Shown here piece after piece: positions 1-9,220 of a stretch of DNA of 64,000 nt. Numbering within the stretch: the stretch's first letter is position 1; each line of letters starts with the position of its first letter. Made by a program: the position numbers and the translations under genes. The DNA comes from an uncultured Holophagaceae bacterium (lineage in GTDB: Bacteria > Acidobacteriota > Holophagae > Holophagales > Holophagaceae), in the NCBI GenBank assembly GCA_903884655.1, contig CAISFO010000097.1:112430-176429 (forward strand), written 5' to 3'. The notes beneath the pieces are model-generated. The model did no database searches and had not been told where the DNA came from. It was given only the letters and a program-made list of their open reading frames with translations.

Positions 1-259
1 CCAGCAGGGCTAGGCTGCCATCGGACAGCACCTGGTTGAACTGGCCGCGCTTCAGCCAGATCAGAAGGAAGGCCAGCAGCACGTTGAACGTCCAGAGCAG
101 CATCTGGGAACGCGACAGGCTGTAGGTGCGCCGGGCCCCTTCCGGTTCCGTGAAGGTGCCCGTGTCGCGGATCAGGTTGCTCTGCCGGGCGAGACCCGCC
201 GTGGAGATCAGGGCTAGGCAGGTCAGGCCGCTCATGATCCAGAACGTGTACCCATGCAT
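1..259 (-). CDS. Putative membrane protein, N-terminal part only (runs off window start)
   Basis: Open minus frame from ATG at 259: MHGYTFWIMSGLTCLALISTAGLARQ...SQMLLWTFNVLLAFLLIW; hydrophobic segments; no stop before window edge. Confidence 0.55.
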   Translation of the reverse strand, partial: MHGYTFWIMSGLTCLALISTAGLARQSNLIRDTGTFTEPEGARRTYSLSRSQMLLWTFNVLLAFLLIWLKRGQFNQVLSDGSLALL

Positions 260-410
260 TGAACCCTCCGCGAAAAATAGGATGCTTGTCTATACGAACA
301 ATCCACACATGGAAATCATGTGGAAAAATAACCCAATTCTTCTTGCGTGAGTGAACAATTCTCTTACCCTGAGCAGCAGCCGGAGGATGGCCTCCGTCCA
401 GGAGCAAGCC

Positions 411-995
411 ATGGCCTACCTGATTCAACCCGAACATCTCACGGCCATCGCTGGCAGGACCACGCCCCTGATGGCCGGCCTGGTGGATTGGATCAACAGC
501 ACCTGTCCGGGCTACGGGATCGATTCACCCCAGGAATTCTGCCATTTCCTGGCCCAGGCCTGTCACGAGACCGACCACTTCAATACGCTCCATGAGTACG
601 CCTCGGGGAATGCCTACGAAGGTCGCGCCGACCTCGGGAATACGCAGCCGGGTGACGGGGTCCGCTTCAAGGGCCGCGGGATCTTCCAGACCACCGGCCG
701 GGCCAACTACCTGCAGTTGGGCCTCAAGCAGGGACAGCAGAACCTGTTCATCGACAACCCCGCGCTGCTTGAACAGCCGCAGTACGCCGTCTGGAGCGCC
801 TGCGAATTCTGGCAGACGCGCAATCTGAACGATGCCGCCAATCATGCGGACACCGACATCCTGAAGAAGAAATACCGGGGCAACGTGATCGATGTGTCCC
901 CGGTGGAGTTCATCAGCTACACCATCAACGGCGGCACCAACGGGATGGACGAAAGGAAGAAATACTACGCCATCGCGCAGAGCGTCCTCACGTGA
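411..995 (+). CDS. GH19-family chitinase / endolysin-like protein
   Basis: MAYLIQPEHL...FLAQACHETDHFNTLHEYASGNAYEGRADLGNTQPGDGVRFKGRGIFQTTGRANY...; HETDHF and FKGRGxxQTTGRxNY are GH19 lysozyme/chitinase hallmarks. Confidence 0.85.
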   Translation: MAYLIQPEHLTAIAGRTTPLMAGLVDWINSTCPGYGIDSPQEFCHFLAQACHETDHFNTLHEYASGNAYEGRADLGNTQPGDGVRFKGRGIFQTTGRANYLQLGLKQGQQNLFIDNPALLEQPQYAVWSACEFWQTRNLNDAANHADTDILKKKYRGNVIDVSPVEFISYTINGGTNGMDERKKYYAIAQSVLT

Positions 996-1085
996 ACGCT
1001 CCTGGAACCGCCTGGTGACCGCACCACCACCGGCCACCGCCGCCGGACAGGGCAGGTTCGATACTCATTGCCGGGAGGAGGGCCC

Positions 1086-1511
1086 ATGGCGTCCAGGACT
1101 GACAGCAGTGTCATCGAGCAGCTGGTCGACGCCATCAAGGGGTACTTCTCCATCACGGGCCTGCTCCTGGTGGGGATCTACCTCATCAAGAACCCCATGG
1201 AGTCCTTCCTGCACCTGTCCTGGGTCAATTATCTCGGCGGCATCAGCGCCATCCTGGTGGGCGCCGTCACCGGCGTGTGGTATTCCTTCCACCTCCTGAA
1301 AACCGTGCTGCCAGCGGGGGGGCCTGCAGGGACCAACCGGCTCCAGCACGTCATGGTCTGGACCCTGGTCCTCCTTTCCTGCTTGTTGATCCTCACGGTG
1401 GTGCTGGGGGCCGTGACCATGTCCTGCGGACAGATTCTTGGGCTGACCGGTCCCGTCATCCCCCCTGGCTCAACTCCATCAGCACCCCGCCGGTCTCCGC
1501 CGGATGGATGA
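1086..1511 (+). CDS. Small multi-TM protein (holin-like position downstream of endolysin-like gene)
   Basis: MASRTDSSVIEQLVDAIKGYFSITGLLLVGIYLI...; several hydrophobic helices; no recognised domain. Confidence 0.5.
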   Translation: MASRTDSSVIEQLVDAIKGYFSITGLLLVGIYLIKNPMESFLHLSWVNYLGGISAILVGAVTGVWYSFHLLKTVLPAGGPAGTNRLQHVMVWTLVLLSCLLILTVVLGAVTMSCGQILGLTGPVIPPGSTPSAPRRSPPDG

Positions 1512-1860
1512 AGGCCACGCGACACCCGTGTGCGCCCTGGCGCGGGGCCTGGTCGATCATGCGCACGCCCTTGGCGAGCAGGGTGGCCACGGCCTCGTCG
1601 ATGTCATCCACCTCGAAGCACACGTGGTGGATGCCGGGCCCGCGCTTCGCCAGGAACTTGCCGATGGGCCCTTCCGGATCCGTACTTTCCAGGTATTCCA
1701 GGGTGCTCGGGCCCACGGGGAAGAAGGCGGTCTTCACTTTCTGCTCGGCCACTTCCTCGGTGTGATCGGCGGCCATGTCGAAGAGCCGGGACATGCGGGC
1801 CATGACCTCGTCCAGACCGTTGGCCGCAATGCCCAGGTGGTTGATGCGCAGCAGTTTCAT
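1456..1860 (-). CDS. mce: Methylmalonyl-CoA epimerase (VOC superfamily)
   Basis: LLRINHLGIAANGLDEVMARMSRLF...GPGIHHVCFEVDDIDEAVATLLAKGVRMID...HPAETGGVLMELSQ. Confidence 0.9.
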   Translation of the reverse strand: MKLLRINHLGIAANGLDEVMARMSRLFDMAADHTEEVAEQKVKTAFFPVGPSTLEYLESTDPEGPIGKFLAKRGPGIHHVCFEVDDIDEAVATLLAKGVRMIDQAPRQGAHGCRVAFIHPAETGGVLMELSQGG

Positions 1861-1904
1861 GGGGACAGCTTAGCGCCTCTGGGCTGCCCGCTCACAGCCC
1901 AGGT

Positions 1905-2147
1905 TCAGTGCTGGCAGGCCGGGGCCATGCCCAGGCTGACCACGCCATCGACGACGGTGGCCTTGCCTTTGCTGCCCAGGAAGGCGATGACGCCGTCAAA
2001 GTCGAAGCTGTCGCCCTGGCAGTTGCAGTAGACGGCATCGGGCCCGTGGACAGTCGCGGAAGCAGCCCGGAGATCCTCCAGTCGGCAGCTCCCGCCCTTC
2101 TCCAGCAGCAGGCTCAGCAGATCGTGGCCATAGAGGGGCTCGGACAT
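1905..2147 (-). CDS. YecH-family metal-binding-like protein
   Basis: MSEPLYGHDLLSLLLEKGGSCRLEDLRAASATVHGPDAVYCNCQGDSFDFDGVIAFLGSKGK...; YecH-like architecture. Confidence 0.65.
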   Translation of the reverse strand: MSEPLYGHDLLSLLLEKGGSCRLEDLRAASATVHGPDAVYCNCQGDSFDFDGVIAFLGSKGKATVVDGVVSLGMAPACQH

Positions 2148-2212
2148 GAGAATCTCCAATTTAGGAGCCGTTACTCCTGAACTAATTCTAACCCAGAATC
2201 GGGTGATTCCAG

Positions 2213-3223
2213 TCACGACACCAGGGACAGTGTCACTTCCCGAATCAGGGGTTCCGGACTTAGGTTGCGGGGCAAGTGCCGGAGAGCCTCCAGGGCCGCC
2301 TCCTGGGGGGCCTTCAGATCCCGTTGCGGCGTAGCCAAGGTGGTCAGCTCTTCGCGCCAGGGCAACAAGGCGGGCGTTTCTCCCACCCGGATCCGGGCCA
2401 CATCCGCCAATAGCCGAAGCAGGAGCTCCAGGGGCTGCCGGAGCTGCTCCCCCTGAGCCTGGGTGGACTCCTTTTCAGGCAGCAACGGGCCCGCCGCCTC
2501 GCTGAAGGGGCGGCCCGCCATGAGCGCGATCCAGGCGTCCACCTGGGCCTCGGCCCGCCGGAAGTCCGCTTCCCCCAGGAAACGCAAGCTGCCCTCCCCC
2601 AGGGCGGACCAGCGGGGCTGATCCCCCTCCTGCCAGCCATGGCGCAGCGCCACGGCCCAGGCCTCCTTCGGCGACAGGGGCGCGAAGGGGATGCGCTCAC
2701 AGCGGCTGCGGATGGTCTGCAGCAGGGCCTCGGGGCGGTGGGTCACGAGAATGAAGTGGGTGCCCGGCGGAGGCTCCTCCAGGGTCTTGAGCAGAATGTT
2801 GCCGCTGGATTCGTTGAGCCGGTGCGCCTCCTCCACCAGGATCCACCGGTGGCAGTTCATGGGCGGGGCCAGGGAGGCCCACTCGATGACGCCGCGGCTG
2901 AAGCGAGGCTGGTTGTTCGAATCGAGGCCTTCGCGGATCTGGTCGATGCGGATGACACCAGCCTTGCCCTCGGGCACGATGCGGAGCAGGTTCGGCAGCT
3001 CGAAGGGCAGGTCGCCGCCCTGGAACAGTCGGCAACCCTCGCACTGGCCGCAGGCAGTCCGCCGGAAGCAGATCTCGCGCTGGGCCATCTCAAGGGCCAC
3101 GCGGCGCTTGCCGATGCCTTCGGGGCCTGTGAAGAGCAGCGAGCCCCGGATGCGGCCGCCCTGCAGCCGGTCGAGCAACCGCTGGCGGATGGCCTGGTGG
3201 CCGGCGATATCGGCGCTGAACAT
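2213..3223 (-). CDS. holB: DNA polymerase III subunit delta'
   Basis: GHQAIRQRLLDRLQGGRIRGSLLFTGPEGIGKRRVALEMAQ..., C-x8-C-x2-C zinc module, LLKTLEEPPPGTHFILVT, IRSRCERIPF. Confidence 0.92.
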   Translation of the reverse strand: MFSADIAGHQAIRQRLLDRLQGGRIRGSLLFTGPEGIGKRRVALEMAQREICFRRTACGQCEGCRLFQGGDLPFELPNLLRIVPEGKAGVIRIDQIREGLDSNNQPRFSRGVIEWASLAPPMNCHRWILVEEAHRLNESSGNILLKTLEEPPPGTHFILVTHRPEALLQTIRSRCERIPFAPLSPKEAWAVALRHGWQEGDQPRWSALGEGSLRFLGEADFRRAEAQVDAWIALMAGRPFSEAAGPLLPEKESTQAQGEQLRQPLELLLRLLADVARIRVGETPALLPWREELTTLATPQRDLKAPQEAALEALRHLPRNLSPEPLIREVTLSLVS

Positions 3224-3888
3224 CAGTCGATCCTGAAGCCGGCATTGCGAAGCAGGGGCGCGACCCGCAGCCAGATGGCGGCCTCCACCTGCTCCACGGG
3301 ATCCCGGGCCGGGATCAGGGCCACCCGGTTGGGCTGGCCCTGGGCGATGGCGAGAAAGCGGTTCCGGACCCGCCGGTGGAAGTCCAGCTCGGCTTCATCG
3401 AACCGGGTCTCCGAGAACTCGTGGCCAAGGGCCAGATTGCGCACTTCTACCCGCTGCAGGGAGAGCTCGGGGTCCATGTCGAGCAGCACGGTGAGGTGGG
3501 GCCTGAGGCCCCGCAGCACCAGCTCGCTGAGCCGGTCCAGGGACGCCTCGGCCACACCGCTGGCGCCCTGGTAGGCGCGGGTGGAATCCTCGAAGCGGTC
3601 GATGAGGACGATCTTTTCCTGCGCCAGCGCGGGCCGGATCAGGGTCTCCAGGTGCTGGGCCCGGTCGGCATAGAACAGCAGCAGCTCGGATTCGGCGCAC
3701 CAGGTCTCGCCGCTGGCGTGGCGTTCCAGCAGCAGTCGGCGCAGCTCCCGGCCGAGGGCCGTGCCGCCAGGTTCCTTGGACACCACCAGGGGCAGGTGCA
3801 GGCGCCGCAGGCGCTCCGACAGGCGCAGCATCTGGGTGGACTTGCCGGACCCCTCTACGCCTTCGATGGTGATGAACACGCCCTGCAC
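3223..3888 (-). CDS. tmk: Thymidylate kinase
   Basis: VFITIEGVEGSGKSTQMLRLSERL...VSKEPGGTALGRELRRLLL...IDRFEDSTRAYQGA; GTG start near 3879-3888; overlaps holB start. Confidence 0.93.
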   Translation of the reverse strand: MQGVFITIEGVEGSGKSTQMLRLSERLRRLHLPLVVSKEPGGTALGRELRRLLLERHASGETWCAESELLLFYADRAQHLETLIRPALAQEKIVLIDRFEDSTRAYQGASGVAEASLDRLSELVLRGLRPHLTVLLDMDPELSLQRVEVRNLALGHEFSETRFDEAELDFHRRVRNRFLAIAQGQPNRVALIPARDPVEQVEAAIWLRVAPLLRNAGFRID

Positions 3889-3991
3889 GGGACCTCCGTG
3901 GATTGAGGATACCCGGCCCCGACGACGAAGAGGGGGCGGGCGACAGGGCCCTGGCACAGTGCTATCCTGCTGGAAACACCAGGAGTGACCG

Positions 3992-5068
3992 GTGGCCGAA
4001 GCGATCCATTGCCCGAGCTGCACCACCCGCTACCGCCTTCGCCCTGAGCGGCTGAAGCCGGTGATTCGCCGAGCGAAATGCTTTTCCTGCGGCAGTGTTT
4101 TCCCAGTGGGTGATGTCGTTCAGCGTCTGCTGACCCCCCCGGCCCAGGCCTCCACAGCCGCCTTCAAGCTCGAGGACGTGGCCGCCATCCAGCAGGATGA
4201 GCCCGCGGTGATTCCCGCCGAAGCCAGCTTGGCCTCCCTCAGTCCCGCCGATCTGGACGGCACCGATGCGGAGATCATGGAGAAGACCCTGGTGGCCGTA
4301 CCAGCCTCGCTGCCCGAGGCGAAGTCTGAAACCGCCAGTCCCTATCCGTCCGAAATCACGGAGACCACCCTCTCCGGCTACACATCGGCCCGGGATGCCA
4401 TTGAGAAGCTCTTTGGGAGCGCACCTGCCGCTCCCACCGGTCTGAAGCTGAGCCAGGATTCGAATCCCATGGACATGGAAGCCACCATGTCCGCATTGGA
4501 CCACACCCTCGGCTCCTCCTCACCCGTCCAGTCGAGCCCTGCAGCAGGCGCTCATGCTGCAGCAGCCGGGTTGTCCGAAGAGGACCTGGCCGGACCGTCC
4601 ACCTCCACGCTGCGGCTTTCCCAGCAGGAGCTCCTGGCGGCCATCGCTGCCGCACCGGCGGCAGCGGAGCCCACGGTAGCGCTGCGGGCCTCCGATCTGG
4701 TCAACGCCAAGGAAGCGACCTCGAACCTTGGAGCGACGGTTCCCATCAGGCCCACCTTCCCGCCATTGGGTGAAGCGCAGGATTCCAGTATCGAGATGCT
4801 GCGCCTCAAGATTGGCGAGGACATCTATGGCAGCCTCACCATGCCTCAGCTGATCGGGTGGGTGGAAGAGGGCCGGATTCTGGAGAACCACCTCGTGGCC
4901 CGTCAGCACAGTGAGAACTGGCTGGAGGCTCACAAGGTGCCGGGGCTGCGCCCCGTGTTCGAACGCCTTCGCCGGGAGCGCAGCGGTGGCGCCCCCAGCC
5001 TTGAGCAGCCCCCAGGCGAGATCGCCCCCAAGAAGAGCCTCTTTGGTGGCCTATTCGGAAAGAACTGA
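3992..5068 (+). CDS. Zinc-ribbon (MJ0042-type) protein with C-terminal GYF_2-like segment
   Basis: N-term EAIHCPSCTTRYRLRPERLKPVIRRAKCFSCGSVFPVGD; C-term DIYGSLTMPQLIGWVEEGRILENHLVARQHSENWLEAHKVPGL; long low-complexity linker. Confidence 0.75.
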   Translation: MAEAIHCPSCTTRYRLRPERLKPVIRRAKCFSCGSVFPVGDVVQRLLTPPAQASTAAFKLEDVAAIQQDEPAVIPAEASLASLSPADLDGTDAEIMEKTLVAVPASLPEAKSETASPYPSEITETTLSGYTSARDAIEKLFGSAPAAPTGLKLSQDSNPMDMEATMSALDHTLGSSSPVQSSPAAGAHAAAAGLSEEDLAGPSTSTLRLSQQELLAAIAAAPAAAEPTVALRASDLVNAKEATSNLGATVPIRPTFPPLGEAQDSSIEMLRLKIGEDIYGSLTMPQLIGWVEEGRILENHLVARQHSENWLEAHKVPGLRPVFERLRRERSGGAPSLEQPPGEIAPKKSLFGGLFGKN

Positions 5069-5069
5069 A

Positions 5070-5657
5070 ATGCAAACCCTCATCCTGATCGCCGCCCTTG
5101 GTCTGGCCCAGGAGCCGCCCCTGCAGATTCCGCCCCCCCCAGTGGAGGCGCCGGCCCAGGCTCCCCAACCCCCGGCCAAGACCGAGGCACCGGCACCCGC
5201 TCCGGCCCCCCCGGCACCGGTGAAACCGATGGTGCCTGCCCCGGCCCCAGCTTCGGCGACACCAGCCTCTCCGCTGACCTTCTATTCTGAAAGTTTCCCC
5301 TTCGCCTGGGATCGCCTCATCCCACTGACCATCAGCCTTGATGGCCTGAAGGTGAGCAGCATCTTCTTCAACAAGCGGGTGGTGCAGTCCGGGTTTTTCA
5401 ACCTGCTCAAGGATGCTGAATTCGGTACCCGGGCCCAGGTCGAGGTCACCAACACCGGCAAGTTCCCCAAGGTCCCGGGCTTCGCGGTGGCCGTGCTGGA
5501 CAAGGATGGGCGCCTGCTCGGCGTGGCTTCCGGCGGCACCAAGGTGGGCACCATCAAGCCCGGCGAGACGGAAACGTTCGATCTGAACTTCACGCAGGTG
5601 AAGGAGCGCCTCGCCTTTGGCGACAAGTTCTTCCTGGCCATCGAACTGAGGAACTAA
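5070..5657 (+). CDS. Secreted protein with Pro/Ala-rich linker
   Basis: ATG at 5070: MQTLILIAALGLAQEPPLQIPPPPVEAPAQAPQPPAKTEAPAPAPAP...followed by beta-rich domain (VEVTNTGKFPKVPGFAVAVLDKDGRLLGV). Confidence 0.6.
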   Translation: MQTLILIAALGLAQEPPLQIPPPPVEAPAQAPQPPAKTEAPAPAPAPPAPVKPMVPAPAPASATPASPLTFYSESFPFAWDRLIPLTISLDGLKVSSIFFNKRVVQSGFFNLLKDAEFGTRAQVEVTNTGKFPKVPGFAVAVLDKDGRLLGVASGGTKVGTIKPGETETFDLNFTQVKERLAFGDKFFLAIELRN

Positions 5658-6658
5658 TTGGCCTCTTGCTCACGATAGTGCGCCAGGATCTCGTCCGGCG
5701 TGGCGGTGGCCGTGCCCATCTTGGCGACCACCACGCCAGCCGCTGCGTTGGCAAGCATGGCGGCCTCGCGCCAATCGGCGCCGGTGGCGATGGCCGCGCT
5801 GAAGGCGGCGATGACCGTGTCGCCGGCACCGCTGACATCAAACACCTCGCGGGCTTCCGTGGGAATCATCCAGGGCGCTGCATGCCCTTCATCCTGGGAG
5901 AACAGGGCCATGCCCCGCTCGCTGCGCGTCACCAGCAACCCCTTCAACCCCAGTTCCGCGATCAGGTCCCGACCTGCGATGGTCACTTCCATGTCCGACC
6001 TCGCCGGATGTCCAGTCAGTTCCGAGGCTTCCTTCGTGTTGGGCGTCATCAGCGTGGCACCACGATAGAGCAGCTTGTGGGCCGGTTTGGGATCGACCAC
6101 CCAGGGGATGTTCTGTGCCCCGCAGATCTCTCGGACTGCGTCCATCACCGGCATGTTGACCGTCCCTTTGGCGTAGTCGGACACGATGAGCGCCGAGGCG
6201 CCACCGAGCGCCCGCTCAAGCCGGTCCTTCAATCCAAGCAGCACGGCCGCGTCGGGGGGCCCGGCGTCTTCCCGGTCGATGCGCAGCATCTGCTGCTGCT
6301 GGCCGATTACGCGGGTCTTGATGATGGTGGGGCGGGAGTTGTCCAGCACCAGGCCCGAGATGGACACACCCATCCCGGTCAGCAGTCCCAGCACCCGATC
6401 ACCCGCGGCATCCTTCTGGAGGGTGCCAATGAGCAGCGGCTCCGCACCCAGGGCCTTGAGGTTGGAGGCGACATTGGCGGCGCCGCCCAGCACGACCCGC
6501 TCCCGGAGCACGCGAACGATCGGCACCGGCGCCTCCGGCGAGATGCGGTTGACCTCGCCGAATAGGTACTCGTCCAGCATCACATCGCCCAGCACGGCCA
6601 CTTTGCGGCCCTGCATGCGCTGAAGCAGGGTTTCGGCCTGGGATCGATCGAGCCTCAT
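5654..6658 (-). CDS. rfaE1: D-glycero-beta-D-manno-heptose-7-phosphate kinase (PfkB family)
   Basis: MRLDRSQAETLLQRMQGRKVAVLGDVMLDEYLFGEVNRISPEAPVPIVRVLRERVVLGGAANVASNLKALGAEPLLIG...DVSGAGDTVIAAFSAA. Confidence 0.93.
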   Translation of the reverse strand: MRLDRSQAETLLQRMQGRKVAVLGDVMLDEYLFGEVNRISPEAPVPIVRVLRERVVLGGAANVASNLKALGAEPLLIGTLQKDAAGDRVLGLLTGMGVSISGLVLDNSRPTIIKTRVIGQQQQMLRIDREDAGPPDAAVLLGLKDRLERALGGASALIVSDYAKGTVNMPVMDAVREICGAQNIPWVVDPKPAHKLLYRGATLMTPNTKEASELTGHPARSDMEVTIAGRDLIAELGLKGLLVTRSERGMALFSQDEGHAAPWMIPTEAREVFDVSGAGDTVIAAFSAAIATGADWREAAMLANAAAGVVVAKMGTATATPDEILAHYREQEAN

Positions 6659-6710
6659 GGTCGCCCTTCCTGGGCACCCACCGTCACGGCCCCCCCCTGC
6701 TGCCGCGGGC

Positions 6711-6878
6711 TCACTTCTCCACCTGCTTCGCCGCGTCCACCAGCATGACGGGGATGCCATCCTCGATGGGGTAGAGCAGTCCGCACTTCTGGCAATGCAG
6801 TCCCGAGGACTGCTCCTGAAGGTCGCCATGGCAGGCCGGACAGCAGAGGATCTCGAGAAGGCGGGGATCAAGTGGCAT
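6711..6878 (-). CDS. Trm112-family small zinc protein
   Basis: 55-aa minus-strand frame (below the ORF-track cutoff): MPLDPRLLEILCCPACHGDLQEQSSGLHCQKCGLLYPIEDGIPVMLVDAAKQVEK; CPxC...CxxC and YPIxDGIPVML are diagnostic. Confidence 0.88.
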   Translation of the reverse strand: MPLDPRLLEILCCPACHGDLQEQSSGLHCQKCGLLYPIEDGIPVMLVDAAKQVEK

Positions 6879-6960
6879 GGAGAAAAGCTAGCAGCAGAGT
6901 GCCCTTCCCGCTTGGCGAATTTGCCCCGCCAGGGAGGGAGTAGACTGGCCTCCTTCTGCC

Positions 6961-9060
6961 ATGAGGCCTTCCATGAAAATGTCCGGAACCATCGCCTTCA
7001 TGCTGGCCGCCCTCGGCGCCCCCCTTCCAGGCTCCCCGGGAGTCGTGCCCACTCCGGCTGCGGTTTCAGGGGTCGAGGCCACCTCCACCCGGCTGGTCCA
7101 GGAGCTGGTCACCCGGCATGGGGAAGGCCAGCGGGTCCGCATCCAGCGCGGGCTGAGGCAGGTGCGGGCCTTCTGGCGGACGGAAGACGGTGACGAACGC
7201 GCCTTCGAAGCCTTCGCGAAGGCCCACTTCGCGGGCGATCAGAGCGCGCAGGACGCGCTGTTCAACAGGCTGGAGTTCGTCCTGGAGAGCGCCTTCGGCC
7301 ACGCCCTTGAGGTCGGACGGGACTTCCGCTGGTACTCGGAACTGGACCTGGGGCCGATGCTTCCGGTGGATGAGGTCCTCTCAGGCTACGACCCTGGTGC
7401 CCACTTCGTCGATGATGCCTTCACGAACAAGCTGGCCTTCGCTGTGCTGTTGAACTTTCCCCTCTCCAGCCTGGAGGAACGCCAGCGGGACGGGGCGACC
7501 TGGACCCGCCGTCAGTGGGCAGAAGCTCGGCTCGTGGACCTCTTTGCCAAGCGCATCCCCGCCGAGGTGAACCAAGCCGCGGCCGAGGCCAGCGGCCAGG
7601 CCGAGCGCTACATCGCCTCCTACAACATCTGGATGCACCACCTCCTGGACGCCAGCGGCCATCGACTCTTCGAGCCCAAGAAGCGGCTGCTCTCCCACTG
7701 GAACCTGCGGGACGAGCTGAAGAGCCGCTATGCCGAGGGCCCCGGTGGCCTGGCCCGGCAGCGCATGATCCAGAAGGTCATGGAGCGCATCGTGACCCAG
7801 ACCATCCCGGCGGCGGTCATCGACAATCCCCTGGTGGACTGGAATCCGAATTCCAACCAGGTGCTCGCCAGCACGGTTCAGGACAGCGACCAGGCCATCC
7901 CGGCGGGATTCAAGCCGAGTTCCACCCCTGAACCCGACACGCGCTACAAGGTGCTGCTGGACTGCTTCCTGGCAGTGAGGAAGGCCGATCCCTGCAGCCC
8001 CACGGCGCCCACCCACATCGCCCGCAGCTTCGAGGAAGGTCGCCAGCTGCCCGAAGCCCGGGTGAAGGCCATCCTCGAAGAAGTCTGCGGCAGCCCGCTC
8101 GTAAAGCAGGTGGCCCGGGTCATCGAACATCGAGTAGGCCGCAAGCTGGAACCCTTCGATGTCTGGTACAACGGCTTCCGGCCGGGCGCCGGCCTGGATG
8201 AAACCAAGCTCGATGCGCTGATCAAGGCCAAGTACCCCACACCTGCCGCCTACAAGGCTGATATGCCCAACCTGCTGCAGGGCCTGGGCTTCAGTCCCGA
8301 ACGTGCCGTCTGGCTGGCCAGTCGCATCGAAGTGGACCCGGCCCGGGGCTCCGGCCACGCCATGGGTGCCCAGCGGCGGGCGGACAACGCCCACCTGCGC
8401 ACCCGGGTGGGCAGGGACGGCATGGACTACAAGGGCTTCAACATCGCGGTCCACGAAATGGGCCACAACGTGGAACAGACCTTCTCCCTGGTGAACGTGG
8501 ACCACTGGCTGCTGAACGGGGTGCCCAACACAGCCTTCACCGAGGCCCTGGCCTTCGTCTTCCAGGCCCAGGACCTGAAGCTCCTGGGCCAGCCCCTGCC
8601 CGACGCGAAGGCCCAGGCCGAAAAGACCCTCAACGATTTCTGGATGACCTACGAGATCGCCGGCGTGGGTCTGGTGGACACTGCCGTCTGGCACTGGATG
8701 TACGACCATCCCGCCGCCACCCCCGCGCAGCTCAAGGAAGCGGTGCTGGGCATCTCCCGGGATGTCTGGAACCGCTACTACTTCCCGGTGCTGGGGCAGA
8801 AGGACTGTGTGCTGCTGGGCATCTACAGCCACATGATCCACAGCTTCCTCTACCTGCCCGATTATGCCATCGGCCACTTGATCGCCTTCCAGATCGAGCA
8901 TGAGATCGAGAAGACCGGGAAGCTGGGCGAGACCTTCGAGCGCATGGCCATCCAGGGCCGCCTGACGCCGGACCTCTGGATGCGCGGGGCCACCGGCCGC
9001 CCCGTGGGCCCCGAGGCACTGCTGGATGCCACCGGGAAAGCATTGAAGGCCCTGCAGTAG
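6961..9060 (+). CDS. Exported zinc metallopeptidase-like protein (HEMGH gluzincin motif)
   Basis: N-terminal signal-like segment; FNIAVHEMGHNVEQTFSLVNVDHWLLNGVPNTAFTEALAFVFQ = HExxH plus downstream Glu. Confidence 0.7.
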   Translation: MRPSMKMSGTIAFMLAALGAPLPGSPGVVPTPAAVSGVEATSTRLVQELVTRHGEGQRVRIQRGLRQVRAFWRTEDGDERAFEAFAKAHFAGDQSAQDALFNRLEFVLESAFGHALEVGRDFRWYSELDLGPMLPVDEVLSGYDPGAHFVDDAFTNKLAFAVLLNFPLSSLEERQRDGATWTRRQWAEARLVDLFAKRIPAEVNQAAAEASGQAERYIASYNIWMHHLLDASGHRLFEPKKRLLSHWNLRDELKSRYAEGPGGLARQRMIQKVMERIVTQTIPAAVIDNPLVDWNPNSNQVLASTVQDSDQAIPAGFKPSSTPEPDTRYKVLLDCFLAVRKADPCSPTAPTHIARSFEEGRQLPEARVKAILEEVCGSPLVKQVARVIEHRVGRKLEPFDVWYNGFRPGAGLDETKLDALIKAKYPTPAAYKADMPNLLQGLGFSPERAVWLASRIEVDPARGSGHAMGAQRRADNAHLRTRVGRDGMDYKGFNIAVHEMGHNVEQTFSLVNVDHWLLNGVPNTAFTEALAFVFQAQDLKLLGQPLPDAKAQAEKTLNDFWMTYEIAGVGLVDTAVWHWMYDHPAATPAQLKEAVLGISRDVWNRYYFPVLGQKDCVLLGIYSHMIHSFLYLPDYAIGHLIAFQIEHEIEKTGKLGETFERMAIQGRLTPDLWMRGATGRPVGPEALLDATGKALKALQ

Positions 9061-9082
9061 CCTGCCGGGCCCCCTTCCAAAC

Positions 9083-9160
9083 GCGAGTTCCGCTGCATCG
9101 GGCACGGCCCGAGCCTCTGGAACTTCCCAGACCTAGCCCCCCCGCTAGGGCGGAACTCGC
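9083..9160. other. Four-way-junction inverted-repeat structure (11-bp outer stem enclosing three hairpins)
   Basis: GCGAGTTCCGC (9083-9093) pairs perfectly with GCGGAACTCGC (9150-9160); inside: TCGGGC/GCCCGA, TCTGG/CCAGA, CCTAGC/GCTAGG. Confidence 0.85.
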
Positions 9161-9168
9161 TTCTTATG

Positions 9169-9194
9169 CACCAGGACAAGCTGCCCTCCTGGTG
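9169..9194. terminator. Hairpin in convergent intergenic region, possible terminator
   Basis: CACCAGGA ... TCCTGGTG 8-bp perfect stem, 10-nt loop, between convergent stops; no strong T-run. Confidence 0.45.
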
Positions 9195-9220
9195 AATCCG
9201 ATAAACCGCAAGGACCTAAC

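Noticed and set aside
7381-9105. 574-aa minus-strand ORF opposite the metallopeptidase
   Set aside because: Shadow ORF; HEMGH-containing plus-strand protein is far better supported.
9083-9160. Cloverleaf considered as a tRNA or tmRNA-like gene
   Set aside because: 11-bp outer stem, no T-loop (TTCRANN), no 7-nt anticodon loop and no CCA; kept as an unexplained structure instead.
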